From assembly GCA_030533445.1 (NCBI GenBank), contig CM060066.1:2441749-2505748 (forward strand): a DNA stretch of 64,000 nucleotides, written 5' to 3'. Below, piece by piece: positions 1 through 9,833 of the stretch (position 1 is the first letter of the stretch; each line of letters opens with the position of its first letter). Source of the DNA: Cyprinodon diabolis (Eukaryota > Chordata > Actinopteri > Cyprinodontiformes > Cyprinodontidae). The notes under the pieces are model-generated. The model was not told the DNA's origin and ran no database searches. It saw only the letters and a program-made list of their open reading frames with translations. Made by a program: the position numbers and the translations under genes.

Positions 1-229
1 AGTTCAACCTTGTCTCAGATTTCCACTTGAAGCGTGGGGAACCAGTAATGCGTTCTTAAATAGCATCTAGGCAGTCTGGTGGTCAACACACACCGAGATC
101 CCCTGCCTGGATCACTGGACGCCAAGCAGCTCTCTGATGACAATAACTTTTAAATGTCACATCCTGATTCTGCGACTTTGTGGCATCTGTCCAGTACGCC
201 TCAGTCCCAGCAACTTTAAAGGAAAAGTT

Positions 230-310
230 CGCTCATATTCAGAATTTAAACTTCTGAAAGTTCTTTAAATCTGAAATGATTCCATCCTGTTCAATAAATG
301 ATCAGTGTTT
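230..310. repeat. Short dispersed repeat, partner near right end
   Basis: The stretch from 'catattcagaatt' to 'ttcaataaatga' recurs with a few changes at about 63205-63290, in the same orientation. I do not recognise the family. The two copies lie near opposite ends of the window. Confidence 0.45.
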
Positions 311-453
311 TTAATTCACAGTAATTTTCATGTGAATGTGCTTTACTGGAGGCATCCATGTTTGTCAAAGAACACTACTGCCACCTACTGGTTTGTGACG
401 TCACGGTGCGGTATCGGCTGTTGATCAAGTCCCAGTGCTGTATCTGGTGTTTG

Positions 454-685
454 TCACAACGCGCTATTATCCAAGTCATCTTGAAAACATTCTTCTTCCA
501 AATGTTGGCTACATATTACGTGTTTTTTCTCTGGCCAGAAGTTCGATGGCAAATCCTCCCTCTTCAAGTTGGCGATCCAACGACCAACCCGTCCGTGGAG
601 GATCAGGAATCAGAAAGGTGGAATAACTCTTTTTTTCACTTTTACCCGATGTATTCCAGCATCCAGCTGCCATGCACGTGGGCAT
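454..685 (-). pseudogene. THAP zinc-finger domain relic, frameshifted
   Basis: On the minus strand an ATG at 685 opens a THAP-like sequence starting MPTCMAAGCW. It carries the first two cysteines of a C2CH finger. After about 35 codons the frame changes near 577-590. The second half continues in another frame as WIANLKRED and then ICSQH, which supplies the last Cys and His, up to a stop at 454. THAP domains bind DNA and occur in host proteins and in P-element-like transposases. The frameshift and the lack of any following nuclease suggest a dead transposon fragment. The flanking dyad at 397-412 and 825-840, the same 16 bases in opposite orientation, may be its inverted ends. Confidence 0.55.
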
Positions 686-873
686 TGTCAGTTTCACTAT
701 AGCTCTGGTGAATTTCAATGGTGAAGTCCTCTGGAAATCTTCAATAATTGTTGTTGATTGCAGATGTGTCTAGTAGTTCCCATTGATTTAGCTTGTAAAG
801 CGGGGAGAATGGCGCTAGGCTAACCGCACCGTGACGTCACTGCTGGAAGATGGCAGGAGGCGGGGTTACCAAT

Positions 874-1262
874 CTACTTGCTCTGGAGAGCAGAGTTCGC
901 TGCTTTTAGATGTTGTCTCCAAAGTCTCCAGTAGCAGAAAAAAGTCTCTAGATTTGGCGCTAGGAGCTTTTTAGAAATCAAAGTGCTAGAGGGGTCTGAA
1001 AAGTGGCTAAATATAGCGACTAAAGCGCTAAGTTGGCAACACTGCTCTTTGCATCGTTTGTTTTCAAATGGTTTGCTGCTGCCTGTTTGGACCTTTCTGA
1101 ACATGTGCAGCAAATGGATTGATCCAATATGGTGGACAATGGGGGGTGTTCTGATGGCCAAAGGATTTTTAATCAAAAACATTATGAGCACAAGTAAGGA
1201 AAAGTTGTATTCACCATTTTAGGAACTTGGGGCCCTAGGCAACTGCCTAGTTTTGCCTGATT
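874..1262 (-). repeat. Partial copy of the hAT-like repeat found at 32608-33419
   Basis: Most of this segment matches the reverse complement of about 32640-32980, from the 'gcctagggccccaagttcc' end into a tract encoding [19 protein letters not shown]. The conserved reading frame is a by-product of recent copying, because the same tract appears with stops near 5270-5420. No inverted ends or target duplication were found here, so the copy is incomplete. Confidence 0.6.
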
Positions 1263-2749
1263 GTAAATACCCCACCCCCCACCCCCTCGGGTCCAACATG
1301 GCTCTTTGAACTGTTAGTTTGCCGATCCCCGTCTTAATATAACTAGAAACTATAAACAAAATTGTTTAAAGTTTATTATTTTAAAACTTTAGAATGAAAA
1401 ATGTTAAATTTGGCAAGAAAAACAAACAAAATTGGCTTCACAGAGCAGGAGATCCAAAGATCTGACAGGTAAATTTATCTTCTTCCTACATTCTGTGCTT
1501 CAGTTTCTAATAAATTAATGGTGCAAACTAAACCATAAAGTCAATTGAATCTGATAGAAAGATTGGATAAAATTAAGATACACAGAGTCCAAATCAGATG
1601 CAAAAAATGAATTGATCTAGTTTTTGGTTTTACAGTTAAATATTTTGCATATGATCGCCTGAAAGCAGCACGGAAATAAACCCCTGAGCCCCACAGCCCT
1701 TTCACTGCTGCAGCAATAAAAAAAATATAAAAAAAACCTTGGAAAAACAAGCATTAAAACCTAACAAATGAGACGGCTTTCCGACGCTTGGTGCTTTCTT
1801 TCAGAAGGAATACATTTAATGAGCAAACCACTGTCTGACGCTTCAAGACATTGTTGAGACTGATGTCACTCCTCCAGGCTGCAAAATGGGAAATATCAAC
1901 ACCAATAAAGTTAAACTGGTGCTTCAGCCACCATTTCAACTAAATTTAGAGTGGAAATAAAAGAGTAAAGTGAAAATTGTTCAGCTAATATTGAAGCAGC
2001 AGGGATTCAATCATTTATTTTTGCAAAGAAGACAGAAATTCTGCTGTTTGAAGAGGATCAGTGCTGGTCATAAAAACCAAAACGAGGATAATTGGTCTGT
2101 TTTCTGACACTTCCTTCCATTGTAATGAAAGGGGTGTATTTAACATCCGAGTTCTCCGGGTTCGTATCTTAACCTCTAAAGAAAAGCCTCACCTTCTCTG
2201 CTGACCTCACCTGAAACATCTTCCCAAAAAGGAAATGAACACGACCAAGGCTGCGCTGCGTTTTGGAGCCAGACGCGAGCGGCCCAACTCCAAAGGCTTA
2301 ATCTATTTATAGAAAAACACCGCTACAGTACAGCGATCAGGGCGGAAAAGGGACTCCACGAGATGGGAAGACAGTCAGACGCCAAGATTTCAGGCCAAGA
2401 ACAGAGATCAACGAGAGGAGCTGTCAAATTCTAGCTTTGGCTCAGAGCTCTCACAAAAAAAAAAAAAAAAAAGGTTTGCTTACATTTTACAGCTTCACAT
2501 CCAAGACCAGCAGAAGATAGACAAGAAGTGTGTTTTATTCATAAAATCAGAAAAGAACCATTTATTTGGCCTAAAATCCTGACAACTGCAGGGCTACGGA
2601 GGCCCAATGGTGCCAAAATCAAACACTCACCAGAACCTCAGCTCAACATTTTTAATAAAAATAAACCCATGATACACATGTGTTGTTTTTTTAATACATG
2701 ACATTAAAGGATCAGTAACAAGCATGTATGTCACTTTAGAGGCTTCTGT
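1263..2749. other. No gene recognised
   Basis: AT-rich sequence without a convincing ORF or a repeat I can name. It contains a C-run at about 1270-1286 and an A-run at about 2454-2472. If stx8 has its last exon beyond position 1, this stretch lies inside an stx8 intron. A search for the missing stx8 exon (end of the SNARE helix and membrane anchor) found nothing here. Confidence 0.5.
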
Positions 2750-2875
2750 GTTCAATTCAATTAATTTGATTTCTATAGCGACAATTCGCAACACGTCATC
2801 TCAAGGCACTTTACAGTTCACTAGATCATCCAGTCAAGTTTTCTAAGGAAAAGGCAATCCCTTACACTGAAGGGC
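2750..2875 (-). repeat. L2 LINE 3'-end fragment, split by insertion
   Basis: This matches the 3' terminal part of the L2 element at 35396-39433: short (ATTCA)-type tail, 'ctcaaggcactttacagttca', then 'gcaatcccttacact'. The next expected bases ('catgcttgtagcgacagtgg') appear only at about 3993-4016. The L2 copy was therefore split by the Harbinger-type sequence between them. Confidence 0.6.
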
Positions 2876-3019
2876 TGGTTATCCTCCTGCAGCAGCGTGT
2901 TGCTGTTAGTTGTCGCCGGTATGATGCAGATATTTTTGATTTATACCCAATTTTTAAGCGTGGTCTGGGCTGTTATTCCATGCCAGAACGCAAGAGGGAT
3001 ACTCAGGAACTAGCTAGGA

Positions 3020-3301
3020 TTGTGGGCGTCCGTGTGTCGGTTTGACGAGCTTGCTCGCCGTCTACAACCCCTCATCCAACGCCGGACGACACACAGTTCA
3101 CCCGTGAGTGTTCCCCAAAGACTGGCCGTGGCATTGCGTGTTTTGGCTTCGGGTGCAAACCAACAGACTGTCGCTCAGAGCTACAAACTAGCGTCCTGCA
3201 CGGTGTCTAGGATAGTGTCCGAGGTGTGTAAGGCGTTGTTGACGGAACTACAGCCAGAGTTTCTGCCATTAGGTACCAAACAGGAAATACACATAGTGTA
3301 G
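3020..3301 (+). pseudogene. Harbinger transposase N-terminal fragment
   Basis: The 93-codon frame contains [15 protein letters not shown], then [20 protein letters not shown] and [15 protein letters not shown]. This is the helical, helix-turn-helix-like region that precedes the DDE nuclease in PIF/Harbinger transposases and the related host protein HARBI1. The frame stops at 3301, before any catalytic aspartate. About 40 codons of similar sequence upstream are out of frame. It is a dead fragment; the ATG at 3020 is not a real start. Confidence 0.6.
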
Positions 3302-3362
3302 AGCAGATGGAGAATTGACCAATCAGAGGCCTCCTTTCTCTCCGCCCTGTGACGCTATCTGC

Positions 3363-3896
3363 TAGGGATGGAACGGTCTATGAAAACCGTCTGAACCGTT
3401 CGGTTCGACTGTCTCGGTTCGGTTCGCGTGTGTTGCGTTCGGTTCATGCGCTGCTCCTTTTTCTCATAGGCGAAGCATTTACACTCCAGAGCAGAAGGTG
3501 GCGGTACTACGACCAAAGCCAACCACCAGTAGTAAACAAGAAGAAGAAGAAGCAAAGCAGCGTAGCCGGGTGTAGCAGAAAAAAATCAGTTGTTGTGGAG
3601 AATTGTGTGGGTATGGCGAGTGGGAAAGAACAGGAGTTGGAAGACGCGCCAGCAGCACTTTCTAGGTCTGCTGTATGGGACCACTTTGCATTTAGAGTGA
3701 CCTACGATGACGGCGGAAAGAAAGCTGTGGATAAAAGTGCAACAGTGTGCGAGCATTGTGCAACACGTTTTGTTTATGCTAACAGCAACACGACCAACAT
3801 GTCAGGCTAACAATCAACATATACCGAACCGAAAACCGTGACCACGAAACCGTGAACCGAACCGAACCGTGGATTTTGGGAACCGTTCCACCCCTA
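3363..3896 (+). mobile_element. hAT element, 534 bp, 8-bp TSD, BED-finger exon
   Basis: The ends are TAGGGATGGAACGGT and its near-perfect inverse ACCGTTCCACCCCTA, with 14 of 15 bases matching. The element is flanked by the exact 8-bp duplication CTATCTGC (3355-3362 and 3897-3904), the hallmark of hAT insertion. Subterminal 'cggttcgg' and 'aaccgaacc' motifs repeat in both arms. It sits inside the Harbinger remnant. It encodes only a BED-type finger fragment, so it needs a transposase from elsewhere. Confidence 0.88.
3613..3810 (+). pseudogene. BED zinc-finger fragment of a hAT transposase
   Basis: A 65-residue frame starts MASGKEQELEDAP and runs through SAVWDHFAF and VCEHCATRF. This matches the start of a BED finger, with the conserved Trp/Phe and the CxxC pair, as found at the N terminus of ZBED-type hAT transposases. 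It stops at NMSG, just before the His pair that would close the finger. It may be the first exon of the parent transposase kept in a deletion derivative. It is unlikely to make a working finger. Confidence 0.6.
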
Positions 3897-4016
3897 CTAT
3901 CTGCTGTTACCTACAACTTTGGGGAGGTGCAACAGAGTGTCTGCAAAGGGGGTGGGGGGGCATATCTGCATTAAATGAGCATAAAACAGGCTTAAACATG
4001 CTTGTAGCGACAGTGG

Positions 4017-4636
4017 AGTTTTGAATTTGGTCTAAGGGTGCCCCCCCTAGAGGTCAAATTAATATTAGCACCTCACACAGCAGGTTGGTTTAACTTCAGT
4101 TGGAGTTGGAGTTGAGTGAATCTTTATTACAAACAGAGCATCCGCATGGTGTAGCATGAGTATCACGAGTTTAGATAACGTTTGTTGCTCATTTATTCAG
4201 TCTATCAAATATTTTGTTGTGGATAAAGACTAAAAAAAGTGCAGCACAATGCTTATATCCTTTTGTTTCTGTTACATCAAAGTTGAAACTCAGTCTTGGT
4301 GGTATCGTAGAAGCAATGCAAAAAGTAAAGCGACGTGTTTCGGATAGAGTTAAGCTCAGGATTATTGGAGCGCTGTTTAATCTTTTCATCGAAATTAACA
4401 ATTTCTTTTTCTTGAGAAGGTTATATCAGTCGGTTGGAGATGAGCAGTAATGTTATGTTCACACCGTACGCCATCAAACTAGCGTCCAGTAAAGTGTGTC
4501 CAGATGCGTCTGCTGCCAGAGAACGGCTTTGCTATATTTGCTGTGATCAGTAAAAAGTAGTTTTAATATATTTTCAAGTGAGAAAGTCCACCTAAAACAA
4601 GGTCTGTGCAGTCAGTTCATCCAGTTCGACGGAGTA
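4017..4636. other. No gene recognised
   Basis: No ORF with protein-like sequence and no repeat I can name. A 'gagttggagttggagttgagtg' tract lies at about 4100. Confidence 0.4.
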
Positions 4637-5098
4637 TTAGCGCCAGTCTAGAGATTTTTTAGTTTATTTTGAAAATAAAGCTGTAATATTACGGGAATAA
4701 AGTCATAATATTATGAGAATAAAGTTGGAAAAATAACGAGAATGAAGTCATCATGCCACAAGCCATTACAGAAAGCTTGGAGCTCCGCCCAGCAGATGAC
4801 GGCCGACCAGCTCCACCAATCAGCAACCAGAGTCCGCTTTGACATCCTGCACAGTTTGATCCTGTTGCTAAAAGATTTCCTGATTTGTCAAACTGATGCT
4901 AAAGTAGAACTTCACATGATGCTCCACATTCCTCACTTAAGGGAAGAAAGGGCTTCTTGGAAGAGTTGTCATAAAATACAACTTGATTTGATCGTAATTT
5001 TACAACTTTATTCTCGTAATGTTATGAATTTATTTTTGTAGTTTTAGGACTTTATTCTCATAATATTGCGACCGCATTCTCTGCAGCCTGGCCCTACT
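4637..5098. repeat. Inverted-ended repeat with TTATTCTCGTAAT units
   Basis: The left end reads 'tattagcgccagtctagaga' and the right end 'gcagcctggccctacta', which are roughly inverse. Inside both ends lie short tandem units of the 'actttattctcgtaat' type in opposite orientations. A related copy with more units is at 50895-51143, where the right end reads 'tctctagcctggccctaata'. This looks like a non-autonomous DNA transposon; I cannot name the superfamily. Confidence 0.5.
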
Positions 5099-5269
5099 AC
5101 TCCGTCGTACATCCAGATTACCATCCTGCCTTCAAAGATTATTTCTCTGTGGGAGCCGCTCAGACCCCCACATACCGGCGGTGCGCTGTCACTGGGAATC
5201 CCCAGCAGCAGCTGCCTCAGGCCCGCTCGCCTCTTGGGGGTTTTCCCCTACTGTTGGTGGCGGCTGGAA

Positions 5270-5420
5270 GTAGATGCAGTGTTGCCAACTCAGCGACTTT
5301 GTCGCTATATTTAGCGACTTTTCAGACCCCTCCAGCGACTATTTTTCAAAAAAGCGACTAGCGACAAATCTGGCGACTTTTTACGGTGTCACTGGCGGCT
5401 TTTGGAGACTCTTACATGAA
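5270..5420 (+). repeat. Dispersed repeat 'gttgccaactcagcgacttt'
   Basis: The segment shares 'agtgttgccaac', 'gtcgctatatttagc' and 'cttttcagacccctc' with about 32811-32945 and, inverted, with about 905-1050. In this copy the 'gcgac' words are better preserved. It appears to be an older dispersed unit that was later carried inside the hAT-like element at 32608. Confidence 0.5.
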
Positions 5421-5965
5421 AGCACGTATCGTTCCTACTCTTGTCCTCCAGCGGCAGCTGCTGCCGTGGGGTGCCTCCCCCATCCCAACCCCGTTCTCCC
5501 GCTCCCGCAGGAGTCCCTCTCAGCGCTGCAGTCAGAGCCGCAGGATGTTTACCCTCAGCGTCCAGACTGCAAATGAAGCGTGCATGCGGGATTGACGGCG
5601 CAAATTGATCAAATTGTTTTTACTCGCTTTTGAAGCGTGTCACACGGCTCAGATGCTCTAGACGCGCTGCAGGACCCTTTTATGCGCCTTGATGTGCGTC
5701 AACTTTAGCGACTGCTTCTGCTGCTCAAAGCGCGTTAGGCGTAAACGTAGCTTAAGATTCTCACCTTAAATCTGATAGAATATCTTTGAAGATTAGGGTG
5801 ATGGTAAGTAGGCTTTCCAACTTATTGGAATTTGATCCTATTAATGAAGATTTATGCTCTGATCAGTATTTCAAACCATGCACAGGGAATGCTTAAAGTG
5901 TGTGATAGCTAATATTTCACAGATTTAAATATTTCTACTTCAAATGACTTTTTTTATGTGATTAC

Positions 5966-6352
5966 TGTCAAGTTTATTCAATGCTGATTATAAAGTTAAT
6001 GTATGTGCATATGGAACTAACTCTGTTTACTGCAAACTGTCATGCAACGGTGGTAGAAAACTGCTGATGTTTGTGCAAGGCTAATCACAGTTATCAGGAG
6101 ACCACTCTATTCTGTGATTCAATCAGTAGGAGCATTTTGTCCTATGACCTGATCAATTGCCTTGTCAGAAGAACACTCTATTCTGTAACCCACCCTATGT
6201 GTTATGATCTGCTAATAAAAAGGCTTTGCAGAAGAAGTCAGTCAGAGAGCAGATGTAGCTGAACGTGGCTCTCTCCTTCTGCAGAAGCCAAAAATCCCTA
6301 TTCTGTGCGGACTCAGTTTCTCTTTTATGAACCTACTTTTTTGAACGTAACA
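5966..6352 (+). mobile_element. Solo LTR, 387 bp, TSD ATTAC
   Basis: The segment begins TGTCAAG and ends GTAACA, consistent with TG...CA ends. It is flanked on both sides by ATTAC (5961-5965 and 6353-6357). It contains an AATAAA signal near 6212. No internal retroviral or retrotransposon genes adjoin it, so this is the product of LTR-LTR recombination. The family is not identified. Confidence 0.65.
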
Positions 6353-6357
6353 ATTAC

Positions 6358-7451
6358 TTCCCGCCTCTGACTGATAAAGCTGTAGGAGTAATGGCATTTA
6401 ATGACAATAAGAAGAGGCCGTTTCCTCCAGGTAAGGCTACACTCTGCCTCTCAGCTCCTCCAGCAGCATTGAAATATCCAATTGTTCACAGGATGACAGC
6501 TGATCTCTAAATCTGCCATCTCATGCTGTGGCCATCTGAAAACCCTCCAGAGTGCTCCTCTCAGGCCTGAAACGTTTCACCTGCAATGGAAGCTATTTGA
6601 GGGTGGAGAGGAGTCACTGTTTTGCCAGGAAAAAACTCAAACCGACTCGAGATGTTAGACATGAGCAGATCTGATTCCGTCGCACTGACAGAGAGATCCC
6701 ATTTCTCTGTGGCTCGGATGACACAGTCATGACCTCAGTCTAAGGTCAATGGAAGTTTGAGTCAGATCTTAATGTGTGTGGATGCCTGGAAGTATAGGAG
6801 GGAAACTATTCGCACCTCTTAAAGTTTTCCAAGTTTTCTCATGTTATTACCATAATAACCTCTGCAGTTTAATAAGATTTGAAGTCATAGACCCTGCAAA
6901 GGAAAATATTGATACATGTCCGACCCCTATGCCTCTTTAAAACAACTCATAAGGAATATTTGGTTCCCTCGTCTCCATCACCTCCATCTTACGTGTCTAA
7001 TCTCTTAACACCACCTGGTTTTGGGTAATCCTCGCCTATTTTGCATACCCAAATGGAAAAGCAAATGACTGAGGAACTGTAAGCCCAATTTACATGTGTG
7101 ATACATCATTTGAAAGTTAACTCCTTCCAGTTTCTGAAAATATAAATGAAAATAGTGTGACTGAAACACGTTTAAACTGCGTCAGTTAAAACATGACTCA
7201 AAGTTGTTTTTTTATTCTTGAGAAATGATAGGTCTTATTTGAACAGCAGTAATAAAGACATGCTTGAGAATAGCCAGGTCTCATTCTATTCCATTTGTTC
7301 TACATCATGTCAACCACAAATGCAGAAAATTTCAGAGCTGTAGCTCCAACAGTTCCGGAGCTGTGGGGTTTTGAACCAGCATCTCCAAATCACCCCAAAT
7401 TGTGCCATTTGACCCATAGAATAAGACTGAAGCATTTTAATGGCCACAAAA
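6358..7451. other. No gene recognised
   Basis: AT-rich sequence with no supported ORF, RNA gene or nameable repeat. Confidence 0.4.
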
Positions 7452-7453
7452 TA

Positions 7454-8701
7454 CACTATATTGCCAAAAGTATTTGCTCACCTGCCTTGACTCACATATG
7501 AGCTTAAGTGACATCCCGTTCCTAATCCATAGGGTTCAATATGACGTCGGTCCACCCTTTGCAGCTAGAACAGCTTCAACTCTTCTGGGAAGGCTGTCCA
7601 CAAGGTTTAGGAGTGTGTTTATGGGAATTTTTGACCATTCTTCCAGAAGCGCATTTGTGAGGTCGCACACTGATGTTGGACGAGAAGGCCTGGCTCTCAG
7701 TCTCCGCTCTAATTCATCCCAAAGGTGTTCTATCGGGTTGAGGTCAGGACTCTGTGCAGGCCAGTCAAGTTCATCCACACCAGACTCTGTCATCCATGTC
7801 TTTATGGACCTTGCTTTGTGCACTGGTGCACAGTCATGTTGGAAGAGGAAGGGGCCAGCTCCAAACTGTTCCCACAAAGTTGGGAGCATGGAATTGTCCA
7901 AAATGTCTTGGTATGCTGAAGCATTCAGAGTTCCTTTCACTGGAACTAAGGGGCCAAGCCCAGCTCCTGAAAAACAACCCCACACCATAATCCCCCCTCC
8001 ACCAAACTTTACACTTGGCACAATGCAGTCAGACAAGTACCGTTCTCCTGGCAACCGCCAAACCCAGACCCGTCCATCAGATTGCCAGATGGAGAAGCGC
8101 GATTCGTCACTCCAGAGAACGCGTCTCCACTGCTCTAGAGTCCAGTGGCGGCGTGCTTTACACCACCGCATCCGACGCTTTGCATTGCACTTGGTTATGT
8201 ATGGCTTGGATGCAGCTGCTCGACCATGGAAACCCATTCCATGAAGCTCTCTGCGCACTGTTCTTGAGCTAATCTGAAGGCCACATGAAGTTTGGAGGTC
8301 TGTAGTGATTGACTCTGCAGAAAGTTGGCGACCTCTTCGCACTATGCGCTTCAGCATCCGCTGACCCCGCTCCGTCAGTTTACGTGGCCTACCACTTCGT
8401 GGCTGAGTTGCTGTCGTTCCCAAACACTTCCATTTTCTTATAATACAGCTGACAGTTGACTGTGGAATATTTAGGAGCGAGGAAATTTCACGACTGGATT
8501 TGTTGCACAGGTGGCATCCTATCACAGTTCCACGCTGGAATTCACTGAGCTCCTGAGAGCGACCCATTCTTTCACAAATGTTTGTAAAAACAGTCTGCAT
8601 GCCTAGGTGCTTGAATTTATACACCTGTGGCCATGGAAGTGATTGGAACACCTGATTCCAATAATTTGGATGGGTGAGCAAATACTTTTGGCAATATAGT
8701 G
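7454..8701 (-). mobile_element. Complete Tc1/mariner element, 1248 bp
   Basis: Inverted ends CACTATATTGCCAAAAGTAT (left) and its exact inverse (right) are bounded by TA dinucleotides (7452-7453 and 8702-8703), the Tc1/mariner target. The ends match perfectly for at least 29 bp. It contains one uninterrupted transposase frame on the minus strand. Length, ends and open frame fit an autonomous Tc1 element that inserted recently. Confidence 0.93.
7536..8567 (-). CDS. Tc1-type DD34E transposase, intact
   Basis: The product cuts and rejoins Tc1 DNA at TA sites in the nucleus. The frame reads [13 protein letters not shown] at its start. It has a paired-type helix-turn-helix in the first 110 residues ([21 protein letters not shown]), a GRPRK AT-hook-like motif, a second HTH, and a DDE domain. 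The catalytic residues are visible: D in LWSDESRF, D in FQHDCAP, and E in DLNPIEHLW, with 34 residues between the last two. 343 residues is normal for Tc1. The open frame extends further upstream to 8726, but that part runs out of the element. I chose the ATG at 8567 because the family usually starts MGRS; 8600 is an alternative. No stops or frameshifts were seen. Activity is untested. Confidence 0.9.
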   Translation of the reverse strand: MGRSQELSEFQRGTVIGCHLCNKSSREISSLLNIPQSTVSCIIRKWKCLGTTATQPRSGRPRKLTERGQRMLKRIVRRGRQLSAESITTDLQTSCGLQISSRTVRRELHGMGFHGRAAASKPYITKCNAKRRMRWCKARRHWTLEQWRRVLWSDESRFSIWQSDGRVWVWRLPGERYLSDCIVPSVKFGGGGIMVWGCFSGAGLGPLVPVKGTLNASAYQDILDNSMLPTLWEQFGAGPFLFQHDCAPVHKARSIKTWMTESGVDELDWPAQSPDLNPIEHLWDELERRLRARPSRPTSVCDLTNALLEEWSKIPINTLLNLVDSLPRRVEAVLAAKGGPTSY

Positions 8702-8774
8702 TATTTAGGAAGCAAGTATTTTCCACTTTCTTTCATTGGATGATTGGCTGGTATAAGGCTTGGAACATCTACTT

Positions 8775-9445
8775 TTACTAACTTCCTTTCTTCTCTACAT
8801 CTTTCCCTAGTCTTTCCTTCCTTCATTTACCTTCCCTCCCTCCCTTCCTTCCTTTACTTGTTCTTCTTTCCTTCCTTCATTTACTTGCCCTTCTTTCCTT
8901 GCTTCCTTCACCTTCTCCTCCTCCCTCCCTTCCTTTACTTGTCCTTCCTTCCTTCATTTACTTGCCCTTCCTTCCTTCCTTCCCTCCCTCCCTCACTCCC
9001 TTCCTCTCTCCCTCCCTCCCTTCCTTCCTTTACTTGCTCATCCTTCCTTCCTTCATTTACTTGCCCTTCCTTCCTTTACTTGCTCATCTTTCCTTCCTTC
9101 ATTTACTTGCCCTTCATTCCTTTACTTGCTCATCTTTCCTTCCTTTATTTACTTGTGCTTCCTTCCTTGCTTCCTTCACCTTCTCTTCCTCGCTCTCTTC
9201 CTTTACTTGTCCTTCCTTCCTTCATTTACTTGCCCTTCCTTCCTTCCCTCCCTTCCTCTCTCCCTCCCTCCCTTCCCCTCTTTACTTGCTAATCTTTCCT
9301 TCCTTCATTTACTTGTCCTTCCTTCCTTGCTTCCTTCACCTTCTCTTCCTCCCTTCCTTCCTTTACTTGCCCTTCCTTTCTTCATATACCTTCCTTCCCT
9401 CACTCCCTCACTCCCTTCCTCCTTCCTTACACCTTTGCTTCTTGC
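8775..9445. repeat. Polypyrimidine minisatellite, CCTTCCTT / TTTACTTGC units
   Basis: About 670 bp of almost pure C/T on the plus strand, made of CCTTCCTTCC runs punctuated by 'catttacttgcccttcctt' units. Several frames stay open because pyrimidine-only DNA has no stop codons on this strand; none is a gene. On the stx8 sense strand it is polypurine, inside the intron after exon 6. Long mirror-symmetric tracts of this kind can form triplex DNA. Confidence 0.9.
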
Positions 9446-9740
9446 TTTTTGTTCATCATTGTTCTCCAACAAACCATCACACCCCTCAGATAATAATAAT
9501 TCTTAAATACTTTGACATTTGCAGTAGAAAGATATGAAAGTGTGAAAAACTTTACAGGACGTGAATTCGGCTGCGATAATATGGGAGAGTATTCCTTCCT
9601 GCTTGGTTGATGAGGTACGTTGTTCCATTCAGAGGCAACATCTGTCCGCCTGATTTCACACTCTGCTATGTTATGTTTTGGGAATATGGAAGGAAAAGAA
9701 ACGTAGAAAAAAAAAGGAAGCAGTGGAACATTAACTTTAC

Positions 9741-9833
9741 CGTTTTGTTCCTCCAGCTCATTGCCGATCTCTTGGCCCATTGTCTTCTGACGGCTGATGA
9801 CGGCTGCTAGAGCATCCAGGCCTTGGTCCTGAG
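9741..9833 (-). CDS. stx8 coding exon 6 (SNARE motif, first half)
   Basis: The exon encodes AQDQGLDALAAVISRQKTMG and then QEIGNELEEQN, ending on the first base of the next codon before donor GTAAAG. The Gln before the final Asn is the SNARE zero-layer residue. The remaining half of the helix should follow in an exon outside the window. Confidence 0.92.

Larger units (their letters stand above)
2876..3992 (+). mobile_element. PIF/Harbinger-type DNA transposon remnant
   Basis: This sequence separates two halves of an L2 fragment and contains the N-terminal part of a Harbinger nuclease (3020-3301). It is itself interrupted by a hAT element at 3363-3896. Exact ends and the 3-bp target duplication expected for Harbinger elements could not be fixed, so the limits are approximate. 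Confidence 0.45.

Noticed and set aside
8744..9537. Leu/Pro/Ser-rich open frames of 126-212 codons
   Set aside because: Pyrimidine-only DNA has no stop codons on this strand; the frames are simple-sequence artefacts.
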